This document shows positions 33,898-46,293 of a DNA stretch of 64,000 nt, piece by piece; position 1 is the first letter of the stretch; each line of letters starts with the position of its first letter. The position numbers and the translations under genes were made by a program. The stretch lies in the NCBI GenBank assembly GCA_011317545.1, contig WUJK01000006.1, positions 2,666,001-2,730,000 on the forward strand, written 5' to 3'. Source of the stretch: Coniella vitis (taxonomy: Eukaryota > Ascomycota > Sordariomycetes > Diaporthales > Schizoparmaceae). The notes beneath the pieces were generated by a model, which was given only the letters and a program-made list of their open reading frames with translations, was not told where the DNA came from and ran no database searches.

Positions 33898-34834
33898 GGG
33901 TGGTTCGAATGGAATATGGTCCACGAGGCCGTGATCATGAGCAAGTGACCTGGCTCTGGTTCGACCTGGTTATTGTCAGCACTGACATGGCACGATCCAG
34001 GACGCGGCCCTTGTTCACAACACAAACGACGTCACCAGAAAGCGTGATAGTACGCCACCTTGTTGGGCAGGATGTGCCCTCGAATTGGTGCTGTGGAGGA
34101 CGGTCAAGCACATGCTCAGGGGACTACCTATACCATGGAGACGTTTTGTTATACTCAAATCCATTCAAGGAGGTAGAGTACCCGCCTTCCAGCGATTGAC
34201 CTCGATATCCTGCTGGCTGACGATCCATCACTACATACCTGAAGATGCCTCGAAACACTTGTTGCGTTCGCTAGTCCCCGATACGCGTTGTACCTGGCAG
34301 CCGTAGAGTGCATCCTACTAGAAGATTAAAGAGCGGCAGTCTCCAATTCATCGAACCTCAGGGCATCCAGCGATTCAAAGAGGCTCGCGAGTAGAATAAA
34401 CGACTGGGACTAAAGATACCTCGATACCTCTGGTACTTTGACGCCATGAGGGACGGCAACAGATGGCAAAGAAGCCACCTGGGCGCGTATCCTACCTCTC
34501 CACATCCAGCAGCATCTCTAGTATCACGTCGTCTACCTCAACAATGCTGGAGGAAATCGCTATACTCATATACTAAAGTAGCTCTTCGTATTAGACTTGT
34601 AAGTGGCCTCTATTTGCAATAGTGAGTCGTGGCTAAGCACTTTCTATCACTTTTTGTTCCAAGCTTTCAAAACACGATCATGAGTCTCCGTGGTCTGACC
34701 AGTACTGTATTTTCGATCCTCTCAAACAAAACGGCTGAAATTCCGACTCCACTGATCCTTCTTCACCCCAAAGCCCACCGAGATACCACGGCCGAGTAAC
34801 ATACACAATCGCCCGACTACCTGCATGCTCGCCT
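33898..34834. other. Intergenic, no gene seen
   Basis: Between convergent genes. Contains no ORF with recognisable features; AT content rises after 34.3 kb. Possibly old, decayed sequence. Confidence 0.5.
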
Positions 34835-35922
34835 TCAAATAACATCATTCTCCGTTGTCCATCGAGCAACATCTCTCAGCGCCGACATGGGCAAAAGCAC
34901 CAACTCCACCACGAGCCCATTTTTGCTCAAAAAGTCACACTGCTCCAGCGACATCTCGTCCCCGTCCGCCATGTGCTGCCCCTCAAGCACCTTCAACGTC
35001 CTCTCCAAGATATTCTGCGAATTGATAATCACCGTAGCAGCCTCATCGATCAACTGTGTCACCCCGCCGTCCTCACTTGTGCTCACCTTCCAGTTCGCCC
35101 CGCTGAGCGTATCATAGCCAACAAGCTTCATGGATTTACCCGCCGAGAAGCTCTGCAAGTCCTTTGTCCACGTCTTGGTCTTTCCAATCTTGAGGACGGT
35201 CACGGTGGCCTTGATGCCGTACTTGTCCACGGTCTTGTTCGTGAAGCTGGAGCTGCTGATCAGGAGCCCCGTGTCGCCGCCTAAGCGGTAACCCCAGACA
35301 AAGTAGTCGCCATAGCGCTCGGTAAAGGCATCGTAGCCGCCGTCGTACTTGAGCATCGCCATGGCCTGGTGGGAGAGGCGGGGGTTGCGGTCCAGCTCCA
35401 CCGTTGCGCAGCGAACAGTGGCGCGGATGGAGCTCTTGTCGGACTGTTGATTCCAAGTCAGGCACGGCGTATTAGGTTCATTGTGAGTTATTTGCGAGCA
35501 TTGGCAGTCTCACTCACGTCGTTGTTCTTCTTGACTTCCTCGTCATACGTCCCCTTGACGGAGGCCGACGCCAGATACGGCAGCCCAACGCCGACGCCAA
35601 ACCCAAGGCTCAGGTGGCTTCCCGTCTCAGACTTTAGCGTTGTGTTCACGGAATGGTACGACGAGGTACTCCCGTATTCACTCCTCAGCACCCTGGAAAT
35701 CATGTACAGGTCCGAGAGGATGAATGGGTTCTCCTTCAGCCAGGGATTGCCGCCCTGCAGGCGCGACTGGAAGCATGTGCCGAGGCGGATGGCTTCCCTT
35801 TTCCAGGGGAGCACGAGCGGGACGCCGAGGGCGGCTTGTTGCGCGACCCAGTTGCTGTTCTCGGGGTCGAGCTGGAGCCATTCTGGGAAGTCGTCGTCGT
35901 CTTGTTTTCGAGTGGAGGGCAT
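34835..35922 (-). CDS. MACPF-like protein (small member of the divergent pair)
   Basis: Two exons on the minus strand, 35922-35518 and 35443-34835, join in phase 0 (GTGAGT...CAACAG); 337 residues. A glycine-rich amphipathic stretch (SLGFGVGVGLPYLASASV, about 106-123) precedes YGDYFVWGYRLGG at about 179-191. That segment has the spacing of the MACPF signature (Tyr-Gly-x-x-aromatic, six residues, Gly-Gly), although the usual Thr/Ser-His pair is Asp-Tyr. No signal peptide or transmembrane helix is seen, so the protein probably acts inside the cell or is released on lysis. The flanking alternating polar/apolar strands fit a MACPF sheet. Head-to-head with the large MACPF-like lectin gene, 1.7 kb away. 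Family assignment rests on motif spacing only; pore formation is inferred. Confidence 0.6.
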
Positions 35923-36722
35923 TGTCGCGGATGGAGATTTGGACACTGTGTGGTTCTGTGACGATGAGGGGGGGATCAGCTTCGACTGTCACAGTCACAG
36001 CCTTGTACCATTGGCCGGAAATGATGGGTTAAAACGGATGGTGTTTGGGATAGAAGTGCTGGAAGCGCCCAAGGATCGGATCCCCCCCAACCATAAACGC
36101 GACTCGCTGCTATTGTGAAGCCGTATGTATGCCTTTGGTCTGCAAAGCTTTGTCCTTGGGAGAATCACTTCCGTCTAACCACGTACTCTGACCTGATCCA
36201 AGGAGAACGTCAAGGGTTCACCATCCCAGGTAAAGTAGTGCAGAAGCACCCTCACGGTCTGGGCTATACACGATACAACCCGTTCGTGGCAAACCACCCA
36301 CCAGTCCACCGTTCTCTGACTGGCACCGAGTCTAGACCAATGGAGACACGCGCGGGCTGCCCATGCATCCGGGCCATGGCTTGCAGAGTGTAATACGCTT
36401 TGACTGGCTTGCTCGATAGATAAGCAGGCCGAAGTTGTAGAAACTCTCTTTTTTAGCATTTTCCCCAAGAGCCATCACAACCTTATCTCTAGACTTAATA
36501 AGGTTGTTTCCCCGCATCTGGGACTGATGTTTTGTGATTGAAGGCTAGCCGTGTTTCCACGTGCTCTGGTATTGGATTGATTTCATACCGTCATATCCTC
36601 GGTAGGAGGTGGTATCCAGGGTGATGGGGAATCGGCATGTTCAAGCACCCCAGGGCTCGTCGAGCTTCACGCACGATATGTCGAGCTTGTCTGTACCTTA
36701 CTTTTACCTTGGTTGAACAACC

Positions 36723-36758
36723 AGATATAGCAATGAACGAAGATATAGCAATGAACGA
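36723..36758. repeat. Exact 18-bp tandem duplication
   Basis: Two perfect copies of AGATATAGCAATGAACGA in the divergent promoter region. Confidence 0.9.
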
Positions 36759-37190
36759 TATGAATTCCATGGAGTCGTGGATATGAGCGAGCCTACTCCC
36801 TGTCCACGAATAGGATTCGCTGCCTGTTTCATCCGAGTTCAGGTCCAGCAGTTTTGAATTCGCCCCATCAGCACTCGCCAAGAACGAGCCTGCTTCCCCC
36901 AGCCTGTTCTCGATCCCTCCGAGCCAGCCAAGAGAGACAGATATGCTTGCTCTCGGCAACTCAAAATACCCGGTGAGCACATCGATATCAGGCCCCAACA
37001 GCGAACCACACTAGGGCCCTCCCATTCTTTGAGTTGGACTAAGGACGGACCTGAATCTCGTGATGGAATTCGGCCCTGAAGACCACCGAGTAGTGCCGCG
37101 TCTGATGTTCAGCCTCAGTGACGGTCTGAACGATAAATCATCGTTTTTGGGGATGGTGCCATATAGTTTCCCTGGCCCAGCACTAACCAA

Positions 37191-37223
37191 GGCATGGTAT
37201 GGCATGGCATGGCATGGCATGGC
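37191..37223. repeat. GGCAT pentanucleotide array
   Basis: About five GGCAT units after one GGCATGGTAT variant, in the divergent promoter region. Confidence 0.9.
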
Positions 37224-37652
37224 AACCCCCAGTCGTCCGCTACAGCAGCAGTCTTCTCAGCCCAACGACTGTGTTTTTATTTTATTTTCAGCTTTTGGAA
37301 GCCAAGGGGACGGATTCATCTGGACCCCCAAGATTCGCGCTTTGGTAAGATCTCGGTCTGGATGGAATAGGAGAGGCTTTGCCTCGGAAAATGGGGGGGA
37401 ATTTGGAATCTCGGCAACTCTGCCCAGTTTCGAGGGAAGCAACCGGTGGATATTTAAAGTAACCATTACAGCCTCGTGCTTGTCTGTGTTAAGCTCCGCA
37501 GTGTAACGATAACTTTGACGTCTTTGTCCTTTGTGCTTGTTTTCCCCTTTTTTCCCCTTCTCCCAAACGCAGCAGGAAAAAACGAAAACCCCCACCCGCA
37601 CATATACCGTGTTGACCAAAGAGGCAGTTCGCCTTGTGTCAGTCCAATCAAG

Positions 37653-40600
37653 ATGGCTGTCATGCTTGCTCCGTATCACAATGCCATGCGGCTTGGGCAG
37701 GGGTGAGTCTTTGCACTGCTTTTGATGACGGACTGAACGCAAAACTCCCGACGACACAAGTCAGAGTCGACTGTGTGTTTCCTTTTCTCGCGAGGATGGA
37801 ATGTATATTTTCTTAAAACTGACACCCCCGCGCCCCGAAAACAAGGTTCAACTCGTATACTCAGCAGATATGCGTAGACGACGCCGTGGTGATTGACCAG
37901 AACCGCTCGGAAAACATCGTCACCAACGATGGAACCACCATGCGCATTGTGGCGGAAAGCGCAGGCAAGCCCAGTGCCTGGAACAGGATCAAGGAGGTCG
38001 TCAACGAAGGCCCCGTTAACCACAAGCTGTGCCCCGTGGTGCCCTCCCCACAACCAGACGGGGACCAGGCCGGCGATGAAGGAGACGGCGGCGGTGGCAC
38101 TGGCGGTGGTGGAGAGGCAGGCGGAGAAGGCCAAGGGAAAGGAGACGCGCACGGAGATGCACACCACCATCTCGCACACGGCCATGCTGATGCTGCTGCT
38201 GCTGCTGCTGCGTCCAAGAAGGGGAGCATCAGCGATGCCTCGGCGGCTGGGGAGCATACCCCCGAGGGAAGCGAGACCGAGTCGGCGGTGCACGTGCACG
38301 TGGACGACGACGAGGTGCGTTTCCACGAGGCCATGGCGCATGTGGCGACGGGGCCCGGTGCGTTTCCTGATTCTGCGCCGGCGGGCAAGGTGGTCGAGGA
38401 GAAGACGGTGACCAAGACGCAGACGGTGGAAAGCGAAAAGCCAGCAACAAGTGGCGGCGGCGGCGGCGGCGCAACACGTCCTCGCTCTTCCTCTGTGGGC
38501 GGCACAAAGGGCGATGTCAAGTCCGCGACGACGACCGTCAAGCAGACGACGTCCAAGTACCAGGTCAAGGAAGTGCCCACGCGCGGACGCAAAGGCATGT
38601 TTTGAGGATCACCCACTACCTTGATTCTCGTCTCTCTCTCTCACACACACACACACACCATCACACACATCGTACTGACCATTTGGCACACATCTGCCCT
38701 CTCCCCAGACAACGAAATCGCCCAGCTCATGAGAGAAACCAAGCTCGACATGCTGCGCGACGAAAAGGCGCGGCTCGCGGACCAGCGCGCCTACCAAGCC
38801 AAGCTGGACGCCGAAGCGCGCGCCGACGAGCGGCAGCGGCAGGCCGAGGACCGCGCGGAGCAGCGCACGATCCGGCAGGAGAAGCGCAGCTACGACGCGG
38901 CGCGGCGGGCGGCGGCGCAAAAGGCGGTGGCGGAGGCGGTGGCGGCCAAGAAGGACGCGCTCACGCTGGCGGACCTGGCCAAGATCAAGGCGCAGAACCA
39001 GTTTGCGGACCGCTTTGACGGCGTCGACACGAGCTCGGAGCTGTACAGCTTCGACGCGGCGGCGGGCACGCGCGGCCCCAGCCAGACGGTCACGTACTCG
39101 AGCCGCTTCATCGACCGGCTGAGCGACGTGACCGAGGACATGTCCATCTCGGGCGCGCTGTCGGTCAAGATGGCCAAGATCGGCGGCTCGGGGCGCGGCT
39201 CGTTTGTCGACTCGGACAAGTTCAAGGAGAGCGACCTCAACTTCTACATCTCGGTCAAGGTCGTCAACCAGAGCGTCAACTTCAAGGACGCGCTCGTGTA
39301 CAACCCGATGCGGGCCGTGGCCATCGGCAGCGACGTCTTCAACAAGACGTACGGCGACAGCTTCATCTCGGGCTTCCAGGAGGGCGGCGAGTTCAACGCC
39401 ATCATCAGCATGAAGGTGCACAACAAGGCCAAGCTGCTCGACATCCAGGCCGAGGCCAAGGTGGCGCTCACCGCGGGGCCCGTCGACATCACGGCCGAGG
39501 CCAACGTCGGCATCGCGCGCACCAACCTCGAGGTCAACACCGAGACGACCATCCAGGTCAGCTGGTGCGGCGGCGGCCACATCAAGCCCATGGAGCAGCC
39601 GTGGAACATGCAGAGCGTCATGCAGGCCGCCGCGCGCTTCCCGAGCCTGGTGTCGGCGTGCCCGCAGCGCACGCACGCCATCCTGACCAAGTACGAGAGC
39701 CTGCGCAGCTTTGTGGACCTGCTGCCGCCCAAGTACTCGCCGCTGCAGTATGAGAATGCGCAGATCTACACCAACGTGCTCATGGACGCCTTCATGTCCT
39801 ACAAGTCGCTGTACAAGAACCTGGGCGACGACGTGTACCGCATCCAGAACAAGACGCTCGAGATTGACGCCTCGGTGCCGGCCAGGACGGGCAGCCAGCT
39901 GCCGCTGCCCACCGCTACTGCTGCCAATGCCAATGCCAATGCCAACAAGGACAAGGACAAGGACAAAGCAGAGACGGCAACGGACCAGAGCGAGGGCGGC
40001 GAGAGCGCAGCAGACAAGATCAAGGCCGCGAAACAGCGCACCGCAGCCCTGGCCGCCGCCTCCGACACCACGCCCTTTGACCCCTCGCTGCGAGGCCTGG
40101 CCGACGCGCGCAAGTTCATCCGCCGGCAGATGGTCTACATTGTCAACGAGGTCGACTTGATCGAGAAGGACCCCAAGCTGGCGACCGACGAGGACCACCA
40201 AGAGCCCTTCCAGTCGCCGCTGCTCTTCGAGACCCGGCTGCCCGTCCGCAAGGTGCCCGACGCACTCAAGCGCAAGAATGACCCGCTCACGGGGCGCAGA
40301 ATCATGGCCAAGACGCAGACGGAGGCGGACCTCAAAAAGGAGCAGGAAGAGCAAGCAGCCCTGGAGAGCGACTCGCCGCCCTTGTGGCATGCCGCAGACG
40401 ACCTCACGAGTGAGGAGCAGGAGGAGCTCGAGCTGGTGCGCAAACGAGCACCGGGCATTGGGAGGCACTTGCAGGTGTCCAAGGCCGTTCCCAAGTCGGA
40501 TGTTGGGCAGCCATTCAACAATCTGGAATTCCTGGATCCCGAATGGCAGGTCAACACGATCACGATTGGCATTTCTGCCCGTGGCTCTGTTGGGTCTGTT

Positions 40601-41730
40601 GAGATTGTCTATGAGAATGGTGTCATCCTGAAGAAGGGTCTGGTAAGTCTTGACACTCTTTTTATTTATTTGTCTTTGGAGGATCTGTGACTGAATCAGG
40701 ACCTGACCACTGCCTTGTATTTCCGCAGCCCGACAGCGAAATCAAGCTCAAAAAGTCCATGGCCAACTTTACAGGCGAGGAGCGCATCGCGTCCGCCGCC
40801 ATCGAAACAGGCACGCCCGTGGGCAAGCAGGCCATGCAGGTCCTGTCGGTCTGCATGTACACGAACCGTGGCCGCCGTCTGCTCGGGCAGGCCAACAAGA
40901 ACGAGGTCCTCGCCAGCAACAAGGTGAGCAAGGACGGCACCACGTATGAGCAGGTGCAGACGCTGTTCTGCGACTCCGTCTACAGCAAGGGCACCTTCAA
41001 GGGCTTCTTTGGCAAGCTCTTGCTCGCCGACTCGGACGGCGGCGGCGCGGGCATCCGCAGGCTGGGCATCATCTGGGGCGACTCGCTCTCGTCCAAGCTG
41101 AGCACCACGGTGGCCAACGCGGCGCCCGTGTACGATACCGACGCCGCTACGGCCGAGGCGAACGCGAACGCGACCAAGGCGGACGCCGAAAGGAGAGTCA
41201 GCGAAGCCAAGAACGAGGCGCAGAAACAAATCACCACGGCGAAGCAACAGTTCGAGCGCGACAAGGCGCAGGCACTCGAGACTGCCAAGCAGCAGAGTGA
41301 GCGCGACAAGGCGCAAGCCGTCGACAATTCCAAGCAGATTCGGTTTGGCTGCGACGTCTATACGGGCCGACAGTCTGTCTCGTTTAAGAAGTTCAAATGT
41401 GCGCCCAGCGGCAAACCGTTCCTCAAGTTTGAGAATGGAAACCGCTTCAACTACCAGGAAGACGGCAATCTGGTCGTGTACAACAAGGACGGGAAGGCCA
41501 TCTGGGGCATGGGCGCAGGCGTGGACAAGAGCCAGGTGGGCAGCGTGCATTTCCACAGCGACATGGACGGCAACGTGGTGGCCTGGAAGAATGGCGGCAA
41601 GGAGTGCATTTGGGAATCGGGGACCAAGCAGGCCAAGAACGGCACTCTGATATTCTCGAGTGAGGAGCCCTTCATGGAAGTCTTCAACGAGAACATGGTC
41701 AGGCAGGCAGCGCCTGGCAAAAAGTTGTAA
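37653..41730 (+). CDS. Large MACPF-like protein with coiled coils and a C-terminal bulb-type lectin domain
   Basis: Four exons, 37653-37702, 37846-38594, 38709-40642 and 40729-41730, are in phase throughout (2, 1, 0) and predict 1244 residues. Intron 2 (38595-38708) is GC-AG (GCATGT...CCCCAG) with a CA repeat. Layout: a short conserved N-terminus; a Gly/His/Ala low-complexity region (about 75-190); a charged coiled coil (about 270-345); the MACPF-like core with YGDSFISGFQEGG at 481-493, matching the Tyr-Gly-x-x-Phe, six residues, Gly-Gly spacing; a possible jacalin-like beta domain (GSVGSVEIVYENG, about 890); a second coiled coil rich in Ala/Lys/Glu/Gln; and a bulb-type lectin domain with the mannose-site motif QEDGNLVVY at 1154-1162 plus a degenerate second site. 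No signal peptide. Target binding by the lectin and membrane insertion by the core are inferred. Confidence 0.7.
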
Positions 41731-42572
41731 GGGTGAGTAACTGGAAGGAAAAGGCAAGAAACTGGCCTGTAGATTGCATAATTCGAAGTGAAAGACTTCT
41801 GTCAGTTGGTGCTAGGAATCAATAAAAGTCGGATTATCCTCTGGTCTTTGATCTTGAAACTCATCAGCATATTGAATGCCCTCTCAGAGACTTACATCAG
41901 ATCAGACATCATCCTCGCCACAACGTCTTGTTGCAGAATACCGGTAAAGGCTGGCCCGTCTTCGTAGATGAAAGAACAGCCGCAGAATGGCAGACCGGCT
42001 GTTGTTCACGGTAGCACTGCATCAGCGGTGTTTGTTGTGATCATGGCCACCGACTGGCCAGTCTTGTCGGCTATGCGCATGAAAGTGGGTGTGATTTAGG
42101 CCATCACGAGTTACTATTGGGTTCTACTTGTGATAAGGCTGGTCCCCAGCGCCTGAAGGTTCCCAAGTGGCGAGAGAAGGATATTGGATGCTTGGTGAAT
42201 CCGGCATTTTATCCTGTTTTTTGCTTCTTCCGTATCGAGACAAGTAGTCTGCCTTTCTCCTCCATCACTGTGAGCTCGAACGAGGCCAAACACACAGCTC
42301 CTCGGTGGTATTCCAGCCGGACGCGGCGTAGTGCGGTCAACAAGCACGGAACTCACCCGCAGTCTAACCTCGATATAGCTCAAGCACAGGTTGCACAGTT
42401 GGCAGGCGATAGCAGCTAGACACAGACCATACAAGGCTGTTGCACTACCCCATCTAGTTCCAAACGGACTGCAATAAAAAGGACACGGGGGGTGGCGGGT
42501 TGGTGGATATGTAGCACCTGTCTTTGCCATCCTTCTCCAGCTCTGTGGTGGTCCAATAGAACCTTCGTTGCC
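41731..42572. other. Intergenic, no gene seen
   Basis: 3' UTR of the MACPF-lectin gene and promoter of the nucleoside transporter. Small overlapping ORFs only. Confidence 0.55.
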
Positions 42573-44686
42573 ATGGCCGAAAAGAGTCCCAATCACGACA
42601 GCAACGACACCGATCCTCTGGAGGACGGTCCACGCCGAATGCCTCCCCACAACGATGTAGAGAGTTGCGTTGCCGTTGTGGGCGATGCGGGCGACGAGGA
42701 TAGCCAGCCTCACACGAGAAGATGGACCTTGAAGAGGATATATCTCGAGTTCGAACTCCTATTCCACTTCTTGTTCTGGGCAGTCTGGACCGCGTGAGTG
42801 GATCACTCCTCATCATACCCGCAGCCCTTCTGTGTCGATGTGCTGCTGTTCTTTTCTTGTGGCCACTAACACCAGAGCGTCGTTGATATCGAAGCTGGTG
42901 GATCTTTGGCCCTCGTCCGTTACCGCCACGACAAGAGCTTGGGCTGGCTCAAGCCTACCCTCGTCTACATTAGCCTCACCCTCCGCATCGTCACCCTCTG
43001 GGTCCCAGTGCGCCTCTTCTTCAGACCCGTGAAGCTCCTCTGGCACCACACCGCGCACAGAGTATACGTCTCCATCCCGTCCAGCCTCCACCAGCCTCTC
43101 GCGGCACTCGCCACTCTGGCCATCATCCTGCCCGTGGTCATGGTGCCGCAGACTCCCACATCAGGCGACAACACGCGGGCCAACCGAGCCATCTCGCTGT
43201 TGGGGCTGCTCGTCATGATCGCCGTCCTGACAGCAACCTCGCGCGACCGGCGGCGCATTCCCTGGCACACGGTGATTGGCGGGATGCTCGGCCAGTTCCT
43301 CATTGCGCTGTTTGTGCTTCGCACGCAGGTGGGCTACGCCATGTTCAACTTCATTTCCGAGCTGGCGCGGACGCTGCTGGGCTTTGCCGAGGACGGCGTT
43401 GCGTTCCTGACGACGGCCGAGGTCGCGGGCCTGTCGTGGTTCCTTGTGGGTGTTGTGCCGCCGATTATATTCTTTGTGTCGCTGGTGCAACTGCTGTTTT
43501 ATCTGGGGCTGCTGCAGTGGTTTATCCGCTACTTTTCTGCTGTTTTCTTTTGGAGCTGTATGTATCCAGTATCTCTCCAGCCACTTGCAACCTTTGACTC
43601 CCTTTTCCCACCCTGCTTTTGCTCCTTTATACTGACACAGCAGCAACAACAACAACAACAACAACAACAACAGTGCGCGTCTCTGGCGCCGAAGCAGTCG
43701 TGGCAGCCGCGACGCCCTTCATCGGCCAAGGCGAATCCGCGATGCTCATCCGGCCGCTCGTCGGGCGTCTGACCCTCGCTGAGCTGCACCAGGTGATGGC
43801 CTGCGGCTTTGCCACCATCTCGGGCTCCGTCCTCGTCGCGTACATTGGCCTGGGCCTCGATGCGCAGGCGCTCGTCTCCTCGTGCATCATGTCCATCCCG
43901 GCCTCGCTGGCCGTGTCCAAGATGCGGTTCCCCGAGACGGACAAGACGCTGACCTCGGATGGCACGGTGAACCCCCTGGATCCTGCGAGCGGTGACGACA
44001 ACGACAACGACGGCGAGATGAAAGCCACCAACGCGCTGCACGCGTTCGCCCAAGGGGCCGGGCTGGGGATCCGCATCGCGGGCGTGGTCGTCTCGACGCT
44101 GCTGTGCATCATTGCGCTGGTGGCCCTGTGCAATGCGCTCCTGGCGTGGTGGGGGCGATACTGGGGGATGGGCGTGGCAAGCAGCAATGCTCCGCCGCCG
44201 CTGACGCTCGAGTTGGTGCTGGGCTATCTGCTCTACCCCGTCGCGTGGCTGCTCGGGGTCCCTCGCGCCGATGTCTACCCCGTCGCGCAGCTGATTGGCG
44301 TCAAGATTATCGAGAATGAGTATGTGGCGTTCCACGCCTTGACGACCGAGGACGTGTATAGGAATATGGGGGCCAGGTCAAAGCTCATCGCGACGTATGC
44401 TTGTTGTGTAAGTTCTTTTGTTCCCCTTCTTCTTGTATTTCTTATGTTTATTCCCCTCGTGATATTTTCCCAAGAAAGCTAGCTGACCAAAGTTAACGGG
44501 CTTGGAAAAATAAACCAGGGCTTTGGCAACGTTGGATCTCTGGGCACGCAGGTGGCCGTCCTGACACAGCTTGCGCCTCGCCGTGCGGGCCATGTATCGC
44601 GCGTGGCGTTATCGGCTCTGTTTTCGGGTGTGCTGGCGACGTTGACGTCGGCGAGTGTGGCGGGGATGCTCTATAATGGGACATGA
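42573..44686 (+). CDS. Concentrative nucleoside transporter (CNT family)
   Basis: Four exons, 42573-42793, 42878-43557, 43674-44407 and 44519-44686, join in phases 2, 1 and 0; about 600 residues. The N-terminal 55 residues are acidic and cytosolic. Many hydrophobic helices follow (LATLAIILPVVMV, ISLLGLLVMIAVL, VVPPIIFFVSLVQLLFYLGLLQWF). CNT hallmarks are VSGAEAVVAAATPFIGQGES and GFGNVGSLGTQVAVLTQLAP, which form the nucleoside and cation sites. It should import nucleosides with H+ or Na+ at the plasma membrane. Exon 2 has two adjacent acceptors (AG at 42874 and 42876); only the second keeps the frame. Intron 2 ends in a (CAA)n run, so its length may vary between strains. Confidence 0.9.
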
Positions 44687-46293
44687 TTCTGGGGGTTTGT
44701 GAGTGTGAGTCTGGTTTTGAAGGGCAGAGCTCGCTCGCTCGCTGTATGGTTGGTGGTTTTTCTTTTTCTTTTCACTTTGATACCGTGAATCTTGCCAACC
44801 GCCCCTGAACAGAACAGGCCTGTGAGGTCTACATAAGTAGGAGCACACATTGGCGACAACAGTGTAGATCAAGAGACGGGGCACGGGGAATGCTGGACTC
44901 TTTGGTGATCTAACCAGCAAAGCAAAAAAGATATTCCATTGCTCTGCAGAACGCCTCCTTTTGTTGCGAGTAAGATGGCGCCAGAGTACATCTACTTTGG
45001 GGAGAAACGCGCAATCATGTCTTGCAGCCCCCAGATCGTCACGTACTGGCAAAAGAACAAAAACAACGTACAGATCGCGCCTATATGTTCGGGTTTTGCC
45101 TTTCCGGAACGCGGCAGAGTGGCATGTGGCTTGCGGTGCCCAAGACGCAGAGCCCTTGGATCGTCTTTGGTATGTGGCATCACAGCCTGTTGTTCTTTGC
45201 AAGATCCAGGGATTATTTTGCGCAGAGTTAGTTCATCAGCCTGGCACCCACGACTATTTTCTTCCAATCATGGAGTAAACGATCCACGGGCCAAGCGAAC
45301 CGAGGGGCCCAGAGACGGCACCGGGTCAGCATACTGTGGCGGGTCTTTTCCTTAGTCGACTGAGCCGCTACGTATTTCATACATGGTATAGGAAGCGCTG
45401 TCTCTGTGTTTTTACGCTCCCTGTGGCGCCTGTGGAAGTGCGACTGATTGATTGATTGATTGGTTGACTGATTCACCTCTGCCTCACCAAGCGTCTACTT
45501 GGTCTCTGACGAGGGCAACCAGCAGCCAGGGAGGGACTATTTCGAGGCAAAGCATGCAAGACGAGAACAACTGACGAGGATATTCCATGACGGCAAGCTT
45601 GCGATCTCGTCGCTGGCGGGAGGCGAGGGGCTTCTCTGTGGATTTGTTGTGAGCAATGTTCGAGTCTCCCACTCCATGTAAGGCCGTGGCCGCCATGTCT
45701 CGATGTATCAGCTGGTGATGGCTCGTCACAGGGCTTCAGTCGGTGGCCCGGTGTCCCTGGATCTGTGTTTCTCGTTCAAGTAGTGCAAAGAAGCGGACGC
45801 GTGGGCATGAATGCTGGTTGGGCCCCAAGTCCGTTTGAGCGCTTCTCCAACAAGAAAGCAACAAGAAGCTCGTTACTTAAATACTATTCTGAGCAACGGG
45901 ACAGCAAACCAATAAACAGCCCCTTTAGACTTTTACGCCAAGCACCCTGCCTGACATGTACCGGAGAGGCAACAGAGAGTCCGGAAAGGCTCTGTCTGAC
46001 CTGAGAAGCAGACGCGCCTCGGCTTTTTCTGTCCCCAAGTTGAGCTGTCCAGTCTTGGGTTTTGACTTTCGCCTCGGATGGTCTTGGTCTTGGTCTTGGC
46101 TCGCCTCTCGTATATACTACTTACTAGATCTCCATCTGTATCGCCAGAGTGGACAGAGTGGACTATTTCAACTTGCGCTTACGCGATCGTCGTCGACCCC
46201 TCTCCCGTCTCTCCACCCGCCGCCGCCCTCTGCCGTCTTCTCTTGCTCAGTTTTGCCAACACATGATTCCATCACGCCCCGAAACTTCACCAT
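44687..46293. other. Intergenic, no gene seen
   Basis: About 1.6 kb between co-directional genes. A short GATT tandem tract lies at about 45446-45472. ORFs around 44.9-45.7 kb on both strands are mutually overlapping and featureless. Confidence 0.5.

Larger units (their letters stand above)
35923..37652. promoter_or_regulatory. Shared divergent promoter region of the two MACPF-like genes
   Basis: 1.73 kb between head-to-head genes. Contains an exact 18-bp tandem duplication (36723-36740 and 36741-36758) and a GGCAT pentanucleotide array (37191-37223). ORFs inside are short and featureless. Shared regulation is inferred from the arrangement. Confidence 0.45.

Noticed and set aside
35369..36118. 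249-codon plus-strand ORF
   Set aside because: It is antisense to the small MACPF-like gene, whose two exons join cleanly and show a domain signature.
38609..40468. 619-codon minus-strand ORF
   Set aside because: Antisense shadow of the GC-rich MACPF-lectin exon 3; Leu/Arg/Val-rich composition is typical of such shadows.
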